Origin: Timaviella sp038204505
GTDB taxonomy: Bacteria; Cyanobacteriota; Cyanobacteriia; Elainellales; Elainellaceae
Assembly: GCA_038204505.1 (NCBI GenBank)
Contig: JBBRCV010000174.1
Location: forward strand, 1 to 11,588
DNA length: 11,588 nucleotides
Reading direction: 5' to 3'
Positions 6,502 through 11,588 of this stretch are shown here, in pieces; position 1 is the first letter of the stretch; every line of letters begins with the position of its first letter. The translations under genes were made by a program, and so were the position numbers. The notes beneath the pieces were generated by a model. The model was not told where the DNA came from. It ran no database searches and was given only the letters and a program-made list of their open reading frames with translations.

Positions 6502-7197
6502 CTAATATTCTGGGGTTTTTAGTGAAAACAAGCCAAAAATTGGACCCAAAATTGCGCCAAAAATAAATCCGCCTGCGTGTGCCCAGTAAGCAATGCCGCC
6601 ATTTTCCATGCCAATACTGGTCGTTACATCAAGGCTAGTCACGCTGTAAAAGGCTTGTTGAATGAACCAAAAGCCCAGAAACAAGTACGCCGGGATACGG
6701 AATACAAAAAAAGAGACGAGGGTGAGAATCCTGGCTTTTGGGAAGCGGATGACGTAAGCACCTAGCACTCCGGCGATCGCCCCGCTTGCACCCAACGAGG
6801 GAACGCTCGACGACTGCCCAAAATACCACTGCGTCAGCCCTGCCAAAACCCCACAAAGCAGATAGAACACCAAATAGCGCAGCCGCCCCATCTGTTCTTC
6901 TAAGTTGTTGCCAAAGACCCACAGGTATAGCATATTGCCGATCAAGTGAAGCCAGCCTCCATGCAGGAACTGCGAGGTAATTAGCGTTGACCATTCTGGA
7001 AAACCTCCGGGCACAGGCTGACCTTGCAAACTTTGGGTCAGTTCAGCCGGAACTACAGCAGCAGTGTAGAACAACGAATCTAATGCTTGAGGTGAAAGAG
7101 TCAGCTCGAACAGGAAAACTAGAACGTTTACAGCAATCAGCCCGTAAGTGACGTAAGGCGTAATGCGGACTGGATTATCGTCATTCAGCGGAACCAC
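6502..7197 (-). CDS. Rhomboid-family intramembrane serine protease
   Basis: The 231-residue product cleaves membrane-protein helices within the bilayer. The catalytic Ser138 lies in GASGAIAG and the catalytic His207 in WAHAGGFIFGA. The HGGWLHLIGNMLYLWVFGN segment (His79, His84, Asn88) forms the oxyanion-side motif. About six hydrophobic helices are visible, the usual bacterial number. I chose the GTG at 7197 because TTGAGGG sits 8 nt upstream (7206-7212) and the protein then begins VPLNDDNPVRITPYVTYGLI with initiator Met, as cyanobacterial rhomboids do. A TTG at 7212 would overlap that binding site. The spacer to the TPR gene is over 180 nt, and 6432-6501 shows no clear terminator, so co-transcription with the TPR gene is possible. 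The substrate is unknown. Confidence 0.92.
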   Translation of the reverse strand: MVPLNDDNPVRITPYVTYGLIAVNVLVFLFELTLSPQALDSLFYTAAVVPAELTQSLQGQPVPGGFPEWSTLITSQFLHGGWLHLIGNMLYLWVFGNNLEEQMGRLRYLVFYLLCGVLAGLTQWYFGQSSSVPSLGASGAIAGVLGAYVIRFPKARILTLVSFFVFRIPAYLFLGFWFIQQAFYSVTSLDVTTSIGMENGGIAYWAHAGGFIFGAILGPIFGLFSLKTPEY

Positions 7198-7205
7198 TGG
7201 CGCTA

Positions 7206-7212
7206 CCCTCAA
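7206..7212 (-). promoter_or_regulatory. Ribosome binding site fixing the rhomboid start
   Basis: TTGAGGG on the minus strand lies 8 nt ahead of GTG (7195-7197). Using it as a binding site excludes the overlapping TTG at 7212 as the start codon. Confidence 0.7.
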
Positions 7213-7313
7213 AAACTAATACTTCAATATCCTACGGGAAGACAGGGCGATTTTTTGTGGCTTGATATTAAAAACGTCTTGACTCTGGCAATTCTCCGCG
7301 AGACGGCAAAGCC

Positions 7314-7332
7314 AAACGCGCCAGCCCCTAAG
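7314..7332. repeat. 19-bp repeat over HNH stop codon (mate at 8164-8182)
   Basis: AAACGCGCCAGCCCCTAAG here and AAATGCGCCAGCCCCTAAG at 8164-8182 differ at one base. In both places the TAG stop codon of a minus-strand gene (7328-7330 and 8178-8180) sits at the same position within the repeat. The genes are otherwise unrelated. Confidence 0.7.
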
Positions 7333-7726
7333 TTATCCATAATCGACGTTCTTTAATGCGATCGCTGCGATTGAGCTGTAGAAGCCAAATGGTTGTTCGT
7401 GCTCTGCCTGTTAGAGGGAGCAATTCAAAGTCATTGAGTTGAAAATGCTCTGACCAGCGATCGCGTCTGGGATGATAGAGCAGCGTAATGTCGTTGGTTA
7501 ACGGGTCAACAGATGCAATATCGCTGCCTTTGAAAGTGTTGCAGAGTTTGCAAGCCAGAGCGGGGTTGTCTTCTGTGGTTGTGCCCCCGTGCTTTTCAGC
7601 AATCACATGGTCTATTTCATGGGGACTAAAGGCAAAAAACTCTGGCTGCAAGCAATACTCGCAACATCCGTGAGCTTGCTCTGAAATCGTGCGTCGCAAC
7701 GAAGCAGCGATATAGGTCTTGCTCAT
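7328..7726 (-). CDS. HNH endonuclease
   Basis: The 132-residue product carries an HNH (beta-beta-alpha-metal) nuclease domain. Two zinc-binding pairs are visible, C22-E-Y-C25 and C59-K-L-C62. Between them IDHVIAEKHGGTTTEDNPAL holds the general base His40 (with Asp39) and Asn54; Asn63 completes the motif in CNTFKGSD. The C-terminal third (about 75-132) includes HPRRDRWSEHFQ and is typical of small stand-alone cyanobacterial HNH proteins. It should cut DNA, but the target is unknown and it may belong to a mobile or toxin-like module. The start ATG overlaps the stop of the upstream gene by 4 nt (7723-7726), so the two are translationally coupled. No strong ribosome binding site is needed or seen. 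Confidence 0.9.
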   Translation of the reverse strand: MSKTYIAASLRRTISEQAHGCCEYCLQPEFFAFSPHEIDHVIAEKHGGTTTEDNPALACKLCNTFKGSDIASVDPLTNDITLLYHPRRDRWSEHFQLNDFELLPLTGRARTTIWLLQLNRSDRIKERRLWIT

Positions 7727-8079
7727 GGGGCAGGATTTAGCTTGGAATATGCCTTCGCTTTTGCCATGCGGATGACGTGTTCCAGATATTCATACTGTTG
7801 CCAAAGCTGTTGCTCAGCAGCCGTGAGGTCGTGAGCTTGGTACTTTTCAGAGAGGCGATCGATTTGGGCTTGTAGAGCAGGAGATGGGCGTAAGTTCAAA
7901 ATTTCTTCAGGAGTGGGCAGGTTCGCTAAAAAGTCTAAAACCTCTGCAAAACCTGTGAACCCTGTCTGGGGTCTAGAGAGTAGCTCGTTGGCTCCTAGTT
8001 CCAAAATTTGGGGAAGATTTTGATCGAGTGTCCCCAATTTGGCAAAGAGTTCTTCCGGGATATCTAGGGTAATCTGCAT
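7723..8079 (-). CDS. Antitoxin-like partner of the HNH nuclease
   Basis: This 118-residue protein begins MQITLDIPEELFAKLGTL, a short strand-helix opening like that of many small DNA-binding antitoxins. It continues with ILELGANELLS, a helical stretch around EVLDFLANLPTPEEILNLRP (about 46-65), and a C-terminal helix WQQYEYLEHVIRMAKAKA (about 94-111). I remember this family in cyanobacteria as the usual neighbour of small HNH nucleases, but I cannot name a Pfam entry. The ATG at 8079 is chosen because family-like sequence begins there, although the frame is open upstream to an ATG at 8142. No clear ribosome binding site precedes 8079. It overlaps the HNH gene by 4 nt. The antitoxin or specificity-partner role is inferred from size, order and coupling. 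Confidence 0.75.
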   Translation of the reverse strand: MQITLDIPEELFAKLGTLDQNLPQILELGANELLSRPQTGFTGFAEVLDFLANLPTPEEILNLRPSPALQAQIDRLSEKYQAHDLTAAEQQLWQQYEYLEHVIRMAKAKAYSKLNPAP

Positions 8080-8163
8080 CAGAATCAGCGTGCGCGACCC
8101 TTCCATTGTGCCATGGAGTCCAGAACACAGGCGATCGCTCATATCCTTGCGATTGGATTCTAT

Positions 8164-8182
8164 AAATGCGCCAGCCCCTAAG
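8164..8182. repeat. 19-bp repeat over stop codon of the 175-aa gene (mate at 7314-7332)
   Basis: This is the second copy of the repeat, again containing the TAG stop of the gene read from the minus strand. It is 18 of 19 identical to the first. Confidence 0.7.
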
Positions 8183-8705
8183 CTGAGCGAAGGACTCCGA
8201 TATCTTGAGATTGTCGGGCGCTGGAATAGAGTTGATGGGACAGAAAACCGTAGCTAAACACCATCTCATCCATTCTCTGGCGTAGCGCTTCCAGACTCAT
8301 GATTTCTGCTTCATCTCCTTCTGTGCAGACTGAAATGATGTGGGCATGGTTCTTGTCCCAAAGGCTAATCGCAACTAGAAATTGGGAGTTTTCTTCACCT
8401 GCCCAGGTCTCTGTCAAACTCTCTATGGTTTGGGGAAGGGGGGCGATGGGATGGACAGGATAACCTACTAACTGTTCGTTGGGTTCTAGCTCAAACCCTG
8501 CGAATAAGTTGGCGGTCTGTAATTCCTCGAATTGTACGTGCCCTTGTTCAACCAGTAATTCAAAATTTCTGCCATCTTTTAAGGTCAACAATAATGTGTC
8601 CATCATCGGGGATGGGTCGCTGTCTGGGGTGTCTAGGGCAACTCTAGCAATAGAGGCGATCGCTTGTCCTAACAAGGGTTGAAATTGTCCTTTTATTTCT
8701 CCCAT
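8178..8705 (-). CDS. Unrecognised 175-aa soluble acidic protein
   Basis: I do not recognise this family. The protein is soluble and acidic, with no signal peptide or membrane helix. The N-terminal part (about 1-55) contains LTLKDGRNFELLVEQG, a strand-turn-strand pattern. The middle holds FAGFELEPNEQLVGYPVHPI (about 69-88), and the C-terminal half has HAHIISVCTEGDEAEIMSLE (about 122-141), followed by a helix. GGAG lies 10 nt ahead of the ATG, within the end of a 40-codon ORF that overlaps it by 13 nt. It lies upstream of the HNH pair, separated by a 98-nt gap, and may or may not share its transcript. The codon pattern and HIP1 sites match the surroundings, so I see no sign of recent transfer. 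Confidence 0.75.
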   Translation of the reverse strand: MGEIKGQFQPLLGQAIASIARVALDTPDSDPSPMMDTLLLTLKDGRNFELLVEQGHVQFEELQTANLFAGFELEPNEQLVGYPVHPIAPLPQTIESLTETWAGEENSQFLVAISLWDKNHAHIISVCTEGDEAEIMSLEALRQRMDEMVFSYGFLSHQLYSSARQSQDIGVLRSA

Positions 8706-8815
8706 GCGATCGCCGCTCCTTTTTCAGCTTCCAGAAATGTAACAAATTCACTATCGGCTTGTCGAATGACAATTGCGTCACCGAGTTTGCTCCAGAGTGC
8801 GTCAGGAATTGCCAT
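8693..8815 (-). CDS. 40-residue small ORF ahead of the 175-aa gene
   Basis: The ORF reads MAIPDALWSKLGDAIVIRQA then DSEFVTFLEAEKGAAIAWEK before TAA, and overlaps the next gene's start by 13 nt in another frame. The sequence is protein-like, with hydrophobic positions spaced as in a small folded peptide. It supplies the region in which the next gene's ribosome binding site lies, so it could be a coupled leader gene or a small partner. It could also be the surviving head of a longer decayed gene. No ribosome binding site is visible ahead of its ATG (AACAGCGCTAC), which is the main doubt. Confidence 0.42.
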   Translation of the reverse strand: MAIPDALWSKLGDAIVIRQADSEFVTFLEAEKGAAIAWEK

Positions 8816-8947
8816 GTAGCGCTGTTGTCTTATTACGGCGATGTGATTTCATTGTTGCTATGTTCAGGAGATCGCTAATATCCTACGACTGTTGGATTGC
8901 GCTTTGCTTCACCTTACTTACAGATCTTCATTCTTTGAATCATTTAT

Positions 8948-10129
8948 CTATTCAGGTAAACCATAAATCCTTATTGTTGCATCTGCGCCATAACTCGCAA
9001 CCCATTCTCGATCTGAACTGAGGCAGATCGCTTTGATTGGTGATGCGCCGCCTAGAAGAGAGCAAATTTGTTGATTTGTATCGAGGTCCCGAAGCTTGAT
9101 GTTATTTATGTCATCGCTGTATGCAAGCACTTTGCCATCAGGAGTCATCGTCGTATGAGAACATTCTGGGAAAGAGTAAATGATCTCATCTGTCTCAATA
9201 TTCCAGACTTTTACTGAGTTGTCTCGAATACCACTGGCAAAATATCTTCTCTCTAGTGTGGTAGCAATTTCATGAGCAACCCAATGGGCTGAAGTTTCAA
9301 ACTCACGAATCAATTCCCCTGTTTGTACATTCCATAATTTGTTCAAATCTGGAGGGCAAGGAATCCCCTTTCTGTTATGCCTACCTCTTCTACTATCCTG
9401 ACTTAGCAATATGGTTCCATCTGGGCTGATCATCAGTGCTGAGATCTGTGACGTACCTCCTCCACTGGTCTGCCATTGAAGAAGATGAATTATTTTTTCA
9501 GCCCTTAGATCCCACACCACGATATTGCCATCCCAGGAATGCCCGTATGGTCCATAAACTGCCACAGAGCCATCACGACTCACCACAAGAGAGCCAATTT
9601 CTGAGAAAGAAGCTTTACGTAGATACTCGTATGCCTCATCATGTGCTAAACGAGGAGACAGCATCCGATAAGTGAGCTTGCCTCGCCAGTTTTCCAGCAC
9701 CTCCAGTCTATTTAGAAACCCTGAAAGGATAATTGTCCCACTCTGATCTGTAGCCATGTGTTCGTGCAAACTGTACAAACGATCGACTAATTTACCCGTT
9801 TGCAAATCCCAAATGTTGATATCCGTGTACGCATCATACTTTCCTGTATCACTGTAGCAATTGCTCAGCAGGACTTTCTGATCTGAGCTGATGGCAAAAT
9901 AATTTGGCTCTACTTTGTTTTGACCTTTAATTTCGTGCAAGCACTTCATTCTGGAGTAGGGCAAATAAGCTCTCAGTGCTTGCCTAGCTTCTTCTAATTG
10001 AGTTTCTGACAATAGCCAGCGACCAAGCTCTCGAACCTCCCGCGATTGAGCACTTAGAGCTTCGATAAGTAAGTCTATGTCTTCACCAGACTCAAAAGCG
10101 TAGATAAGGGCATCAAGTCTTCTATTCAT
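8948..10129 (-). CDS. WD40-repeat protein with N-terminal helical domain
   Basis: This 393-residue protein has an N-terminal helical region (about 1-65) containing LLIEALSAQSREVRELGRWL, similar to one HEAT-like unit as seen ahead of WD40 domains in other cyanobacterial proteins. A single beta-propeller follows. Blade-end motifs are INIWDLQTGKLV (about 104-115), IVVWDLRAEKII, NKLWNVQTGELI, VKVWNIETDEII, IKLRDLDTNQQI and the terminal IRIYGLPE, giving about six to seven blades; several depart from the strict WD. The ATG at 10129 is preferred because GGAG lies 8 nt upstream. A GTG at 10138 would sit almost on that site. There is no enzymatic domain, signal peptide or membrane segment, so it is likely a cytoplasmic scaffold. 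The partner is unknown. Confidence 0.88.
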   Translation of the reverse strand: MNRRLDALIYAFESGEDIDLLIEALSAQSREVRELGRWLLSETQLEEARQALRAYLPYSRMKCLHEIKGQNKVEPNYFAISSDQKVLLSNCYSDTGKYDAYTDINIWDLQTGKLVDRLYSLHEHMATDQSGTIILSGFLNRLEVLENWRGKLTYRMLSPRLAHDEAYEYLRKASFSEIGSLVVSRDGSVAVYGPYGHSWDGNIVVWDLRAEKIIHLLQWQTSGGGTSQISALMISPDGTILLSQDSRRGRHNRKGIPCPPDLNKLWNVQTGELIREFETSAHWVAHEIATTLERRYFASGIRDNSVKVWNIETDEIIYSFPECSHTTMTPDGKVLAYSDDINNIKLRDLDTNQQICSLLGGASPIKAICLSSDREWVASYGADATIRIYGLPE

Positions 10130-10191
10130 GCTACTCACTCCCTAACCTTGGGGCGCACGATATCAGGCTAAAGTATCATCTTGTCCTGGTA

Positions 10192-10388
10192 CTAAATCGG
10201 TCTGCCCAAGAATCGTAACACCTTGTTCACTGTATCAGCACTCGGAAAAATCTCTGCCACATCCGGCTCTAGGCTCACCACCAGTCCACCAAAGCTATTT
10301 CGCCAGTCCCCAGCTTTCTGACTCTCAATTGCTTCAAGTCATATTCTGAACGCAACTCATCATCCAATTCGGCATCATCCTTCTTCAT
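10192..10388 (-). pseudogene. Frameshifted second copy of the BrnA-like antitoxin gene
   Basis: This is a tandem copy of the gene at 10508-10759, about 90% identical by eye over roughly 200 bp (10206-10408 against 10576-10779). It starts MKKDDAELDDELRSEYDLKQ and follows the intact copy to KLGTG. There a single missing base (near 10304, CGCC-AG against CGCCCAG) shifts the frame, and a TGA follows soon after. Restoring the base recovers RNSFGGLVVSLEPDVAEIFP and on to VLRFLGRPI before a stop, so the C-terminus has also diverged. The ribosome binding site GAGAGG is still present. Ahead of it only the last ten or so codons of a BrnT-like toxin gene (SEREVYEEG) remain, so the duplication copied the antitoxin and just the tail of the toxin. 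Confidence 0.85.
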
Positions 10389-10442
10389 AAACCTCTCGCT
10401 CCGATCGCCCTCCTCTCGTCTTTCAAGACGATTGATAAAGAT

Positions 10443-10475
10443 ACTAAAAAGGGCGCAGCCTTCGCTACGCCCTTT
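10443..10475 (-). terminator. Rho-independent terminator after the intact antitoxin gene
   Basis: On the minus strand a 12-bp stem with one G-T-type mismatch (arms 10464-10475 and 10448-10459) and a GAAG tetraloop is followed by TTTTTAG. It lies about 30 nt past the stop of the 83-residue antitoxin-like gene and between the intact and broken copies, so the broken copy is cut off from this transcript. Its stem resembles that of the petE terminator. Confidence 0.82.
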
Positions 10476-10507
10476 CTAAAAGCGATCGCCCCAACGACTC
10501 AACTTCA

Positions 10508-10759
10508 TCAATCTGCTTCGATCGCATTATCGCTCTGCTTCGGCACAGAAAATTGATGCTCCTGAGTCACCCTGACCAAGAATCGTAATGCCTCGTTCAC
10601 TGCATCAGCACTCGGAAAAACCTCTGCCACATCCGGCTCTAGGCGCACCACTAGTCCACCAAAGCTATTTCGCCCAGACCCCAGCTTTCTAACTCTCAAT
10701 TGCTTCAGGTCATATTCTGACCGCAGTTCATCCGCTAATTCTGCATCATCCTTCTTCAT
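10508..10759 (-). CDS. BrnA-like antitoxin (intact copy)
   Basis: The 83-residue protein begins MKKDDAELADELRSEYDLKQ. Its C-terminal half, RLEPDVAEVFPSADAVNEAL then RFLVRV, has the pattern of ribbon-helix-helix antitoxins that follow BrnT toxins (a strand, then PDVA-x-x-FP and VNEALR helices). BrnA-type proteins bind and neutralise the RelE-fold toxin and repress the operon. GAGG stands ahead of the ATG. The ATG lies inside the last codons of the BrnT reading frame (the toxin's original stop is TGA at 10746-10748), the normal toxin-first overlapping arrangement. Here the toxin ends early, so this antitoxin may now be an orphan. Naming as BrnA is by neighbour and pattern, since the basic middle part (VRKLGSGRNSFGG) is unlike the classical BrnA. 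Confidence 0.75.
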   Translation of the reverse strand: MKKDDAELADELRSEYDLKQLRVRKLGSGRNSFGGLVVRLEPDVAEVFPSADAVNEALRFLVRVTQEHQFSVPKQSDNAIEAD

Positions 10760-11018
10760 AAACCTCTTGCTCCGATCGCGTTACTTCTCTGGCACTAATG
10801 AGACGAGTTGAACCGTCCCTCTATGCATACGACACAATCAGCAAACGCCCTCGATTTGACGCTCCAACAATAAGGTAACGCTCTTCATCGCCTGAATGAT
10901 CTGGATCGTAGAAGTCAACATAAAGAGCATCGTCAAAAACGCTTTTCGCCTCCTCAAAAGCAACTCCATGTTTTGACAGGTTGCTTAATGCTTTATCCTG
11001 ATCCCACTCAAATTTCAT
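10746..11018 (-). pseudogene. brnT: BrnT-family toxin interrupted by an amber stop codon
   Basis: The frame opens MKFEWDQDKALSNLSKHGVA, then FEEAKSVFDD, DPDHSGDEERYLIVG and SNRGRLLIVSYA. These are clear BrnT family marks: the FEWD-x-x-KA-x-x-N-x-x-KHGV opening and the EER...RGRLL segment. Codon 66 (10821-10823) is TAG. Beyond it the same frame stays open for 24 codons and reads RDGSTRLISAREV followed by TRSEQEVYEEG and TGA, which is the conserved C-terminus of BrnT (ISAR near-invariant, then YEEG). Thus a normal 90-residue toxin appears truncated to 65 residues by one base change, probably GAG to TAG. AAGGAA precedes the ATG at 11018. BrnT is a RelE-like ribonuclease that blocks translation. 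The truncated form lacks the last strand and helix and is likely inactive. The lack of any further change suggests the lesion is recent, or that it is a sequencing error. Confidence 0.88.
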
Positions 11019-11069
11019 GGATTTCCTTCATCGTTAAGCTTCTACTAATGAATTAATGAATCATCCACC

Positions 11070-11101
11070 AAAAAAGGGGCGCAGCTTCCGCCACGCCCCT
11101 T
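11070..11101 (-). terminator. Rho-independent terminator of petE
   Basis: On the minus strand AAGGGGCG pairs with CGCCCCTT around a 12-nt partly paired loop, followed by TTTTTT. It begins about 20 nt after the plastocyanin stop codon and separates petE from the BrnT locus. Confidence 0.82.
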
Positions 11102-11122
11102 CTGATTCAATCGTTTATAAAA

Positions 11123-11506
11123 CTATTGAACGGTGATCTTACCTGCCATACCAGCGCCCCGGTGAGGAGCACAGTAGTAGCTAAAGGTTCCAGCGGTGTC
11201 GAAGGTAGCCTCGTAGGACTCGCCGGGAGAAAACAGCATGGCGCTATGGGACTTGTCAGCCAAAGCCTTGTCTTCAAACATGATGTTGTGGGGAGGCAGC
11301 TTGTTGTTGACCCACTTAACGGTGTCGCCTTGCTTAATGGTCAAAGTCGAAGGCTCAAATGCCAACATGCCAGAGTCTGCACCCATTTTGACAGTGAAAG
11401 TTTCAGCAGCAGCAGGCGCAACCGCCATTAGCAACGTGCCTGCAACCAACACCATCATGCATAGTGCCAGACTCAAACTCCGAGAGATGAGAGTGGTCAG
11501 TTTCAT
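11123..11506 (-). CDS. petE: Plastocyanin precursor
   Basis: Plastocyanin is the small blue-copper protein that carries electrons from cytochrome b6f to photosystem I in the thylakoid lumen. The 127-residue precursor has a signal peptide of about 34 residues ending in PAAA before ETFTVKMGA, leaving a mature protein of about 93 residues, slightly shorter than the common 97-105. The four copper ligands are present: His73 in LPPHNIMF, and Cys112, His115 and Met120 in YCAPHRGAGM. A GAGG ribosome binding site precedes the ATG by 8 nt. The gene stands alone with its own terminator. petE is commonly induced by copper in cyanobacteria; a palindrome lies upstream, but I cannot assign it to a regulator. 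Confidence 0.96.
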   Translation of the reverse strand: MKLTTLISRSLSLALCMMVLVAGTLLMAVAPAAAETFTVKMGADSGMLAFEPSTLTIKQGDTVKWVNNKLPPHNIMFEDKALADKSHSAMLFSPGESYEATFDTAGTFSYYCAPHRGAGMAGKITVQ

Positions 11507-11542
11507 GGAAATACCTCGAAAAATTAAGTTGAATTCGTTCCC

Positions 11543-11557
11543 AGATAAATTTTATCT
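11543..11557. promoter_or_regulatory. Palindrome upstream of petE
   Basis: AGATAAA and TTTATCT flank a single central base 37 nt upstream of the petE start. A further GATAAA lies about 10 bp beyond. The site is AT-rich and would lie near the core promoter. It may be an operator or part of the -10 region. I cannot tell which from sequence. Confidence 0.4.
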
Positions 11558-11588
11558 TGGTTTATCTCAAAAACTAGGCTTCAAAAGG

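Noticed and set aside
7213..7327. Possible RNA gene between rhomboid and HNH genes
   Set aside because: I see no tRNA-like cloverleaf or clear hairpin with a T-tract in this spacer; only the short repeat at its end stands out.
8773..9021. Plus-strand frame of 82 codons
   Set aside because: It crosses the ends of two minus-strand genes, has no recognisable domain and reads as a chance frame with many Cys, Arg and Leu residues.
10821..11018. An intact 65-residue BrnT gene
   Set aside because: The conserved BrnT C-terminus continues in frame right after the TAG, so the short form is better described as a nonsense-mutated toxin.

Overview
The window looks cyanobacterial. The octamer GCGATCGC (HIP1) is scattered through genes and spacers, and the right edge carries a plastocyanin gene with a thylakoid-type signal peptide. 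Gene content (long coiled-coil/TPR protein, WD40 protein, rhomboid protease, many small two-gene modules) fits a filamentous cyanobacterium such as a Leptolyngbya- or Oscillatoria-like form, but I cannot fix the genus from sequence alone.

Left part, plus strand (1-3250). The window opens inside the C-terminal part of a CD-NTase-like nucleotidyltransferase. It overlaps by 4 nt a four-transmembrane protein resembling the S-4TM effector, so this looks like the 3' end of a short (type I-like) CBASS anti-phage operon. Two tight gene pairs follow: a VapB-like small protein with a PIN-domain nuclease, and an unrecognised 96-residue protein with a retropepsin-like (clan AA) aspartic protease. Three same-orientation copies of a 77-78 bp imperfect palindrome, each starting and ending with GCGATCGC, lie before, between and after these two pairs.

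Middle part, minus strand (3251-7197). A rhomboid intramembrane protease lies upstream of a 932-residue membrane-anchored protein, followed by a small membrane protein candidate. The large protein has a signal peptide, a membrane helix, a long coiled coil containing 11 exact 29-residue units, and eight TPRs.

Right part, minus strand (7328-11506). Here lie an HNH nuclease with an overlapping antitoxin-like partner, an unrecognised 175-residue protein overlapped by a 40-codon ORF, a WD40 protein, and a decayed BrnT/BrnA-type toxin-antitoxin locus. The BrnT toxin has an in-frame amber stop at codon 66 with the conserved C-terminus still readable behind it. The downstream antitoxin-like gene is intact, and a second tandem copy of it is broken by a 1-nt deletion. 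Plastocyanin (petE) with its own terminator closes the window.

Overall this is a stretch of housekeeping genes (petE, rhomboid, TPR) mixed with a dense set of defence and toxin-antitoxin-like modules, some intact and one clearly decaying.
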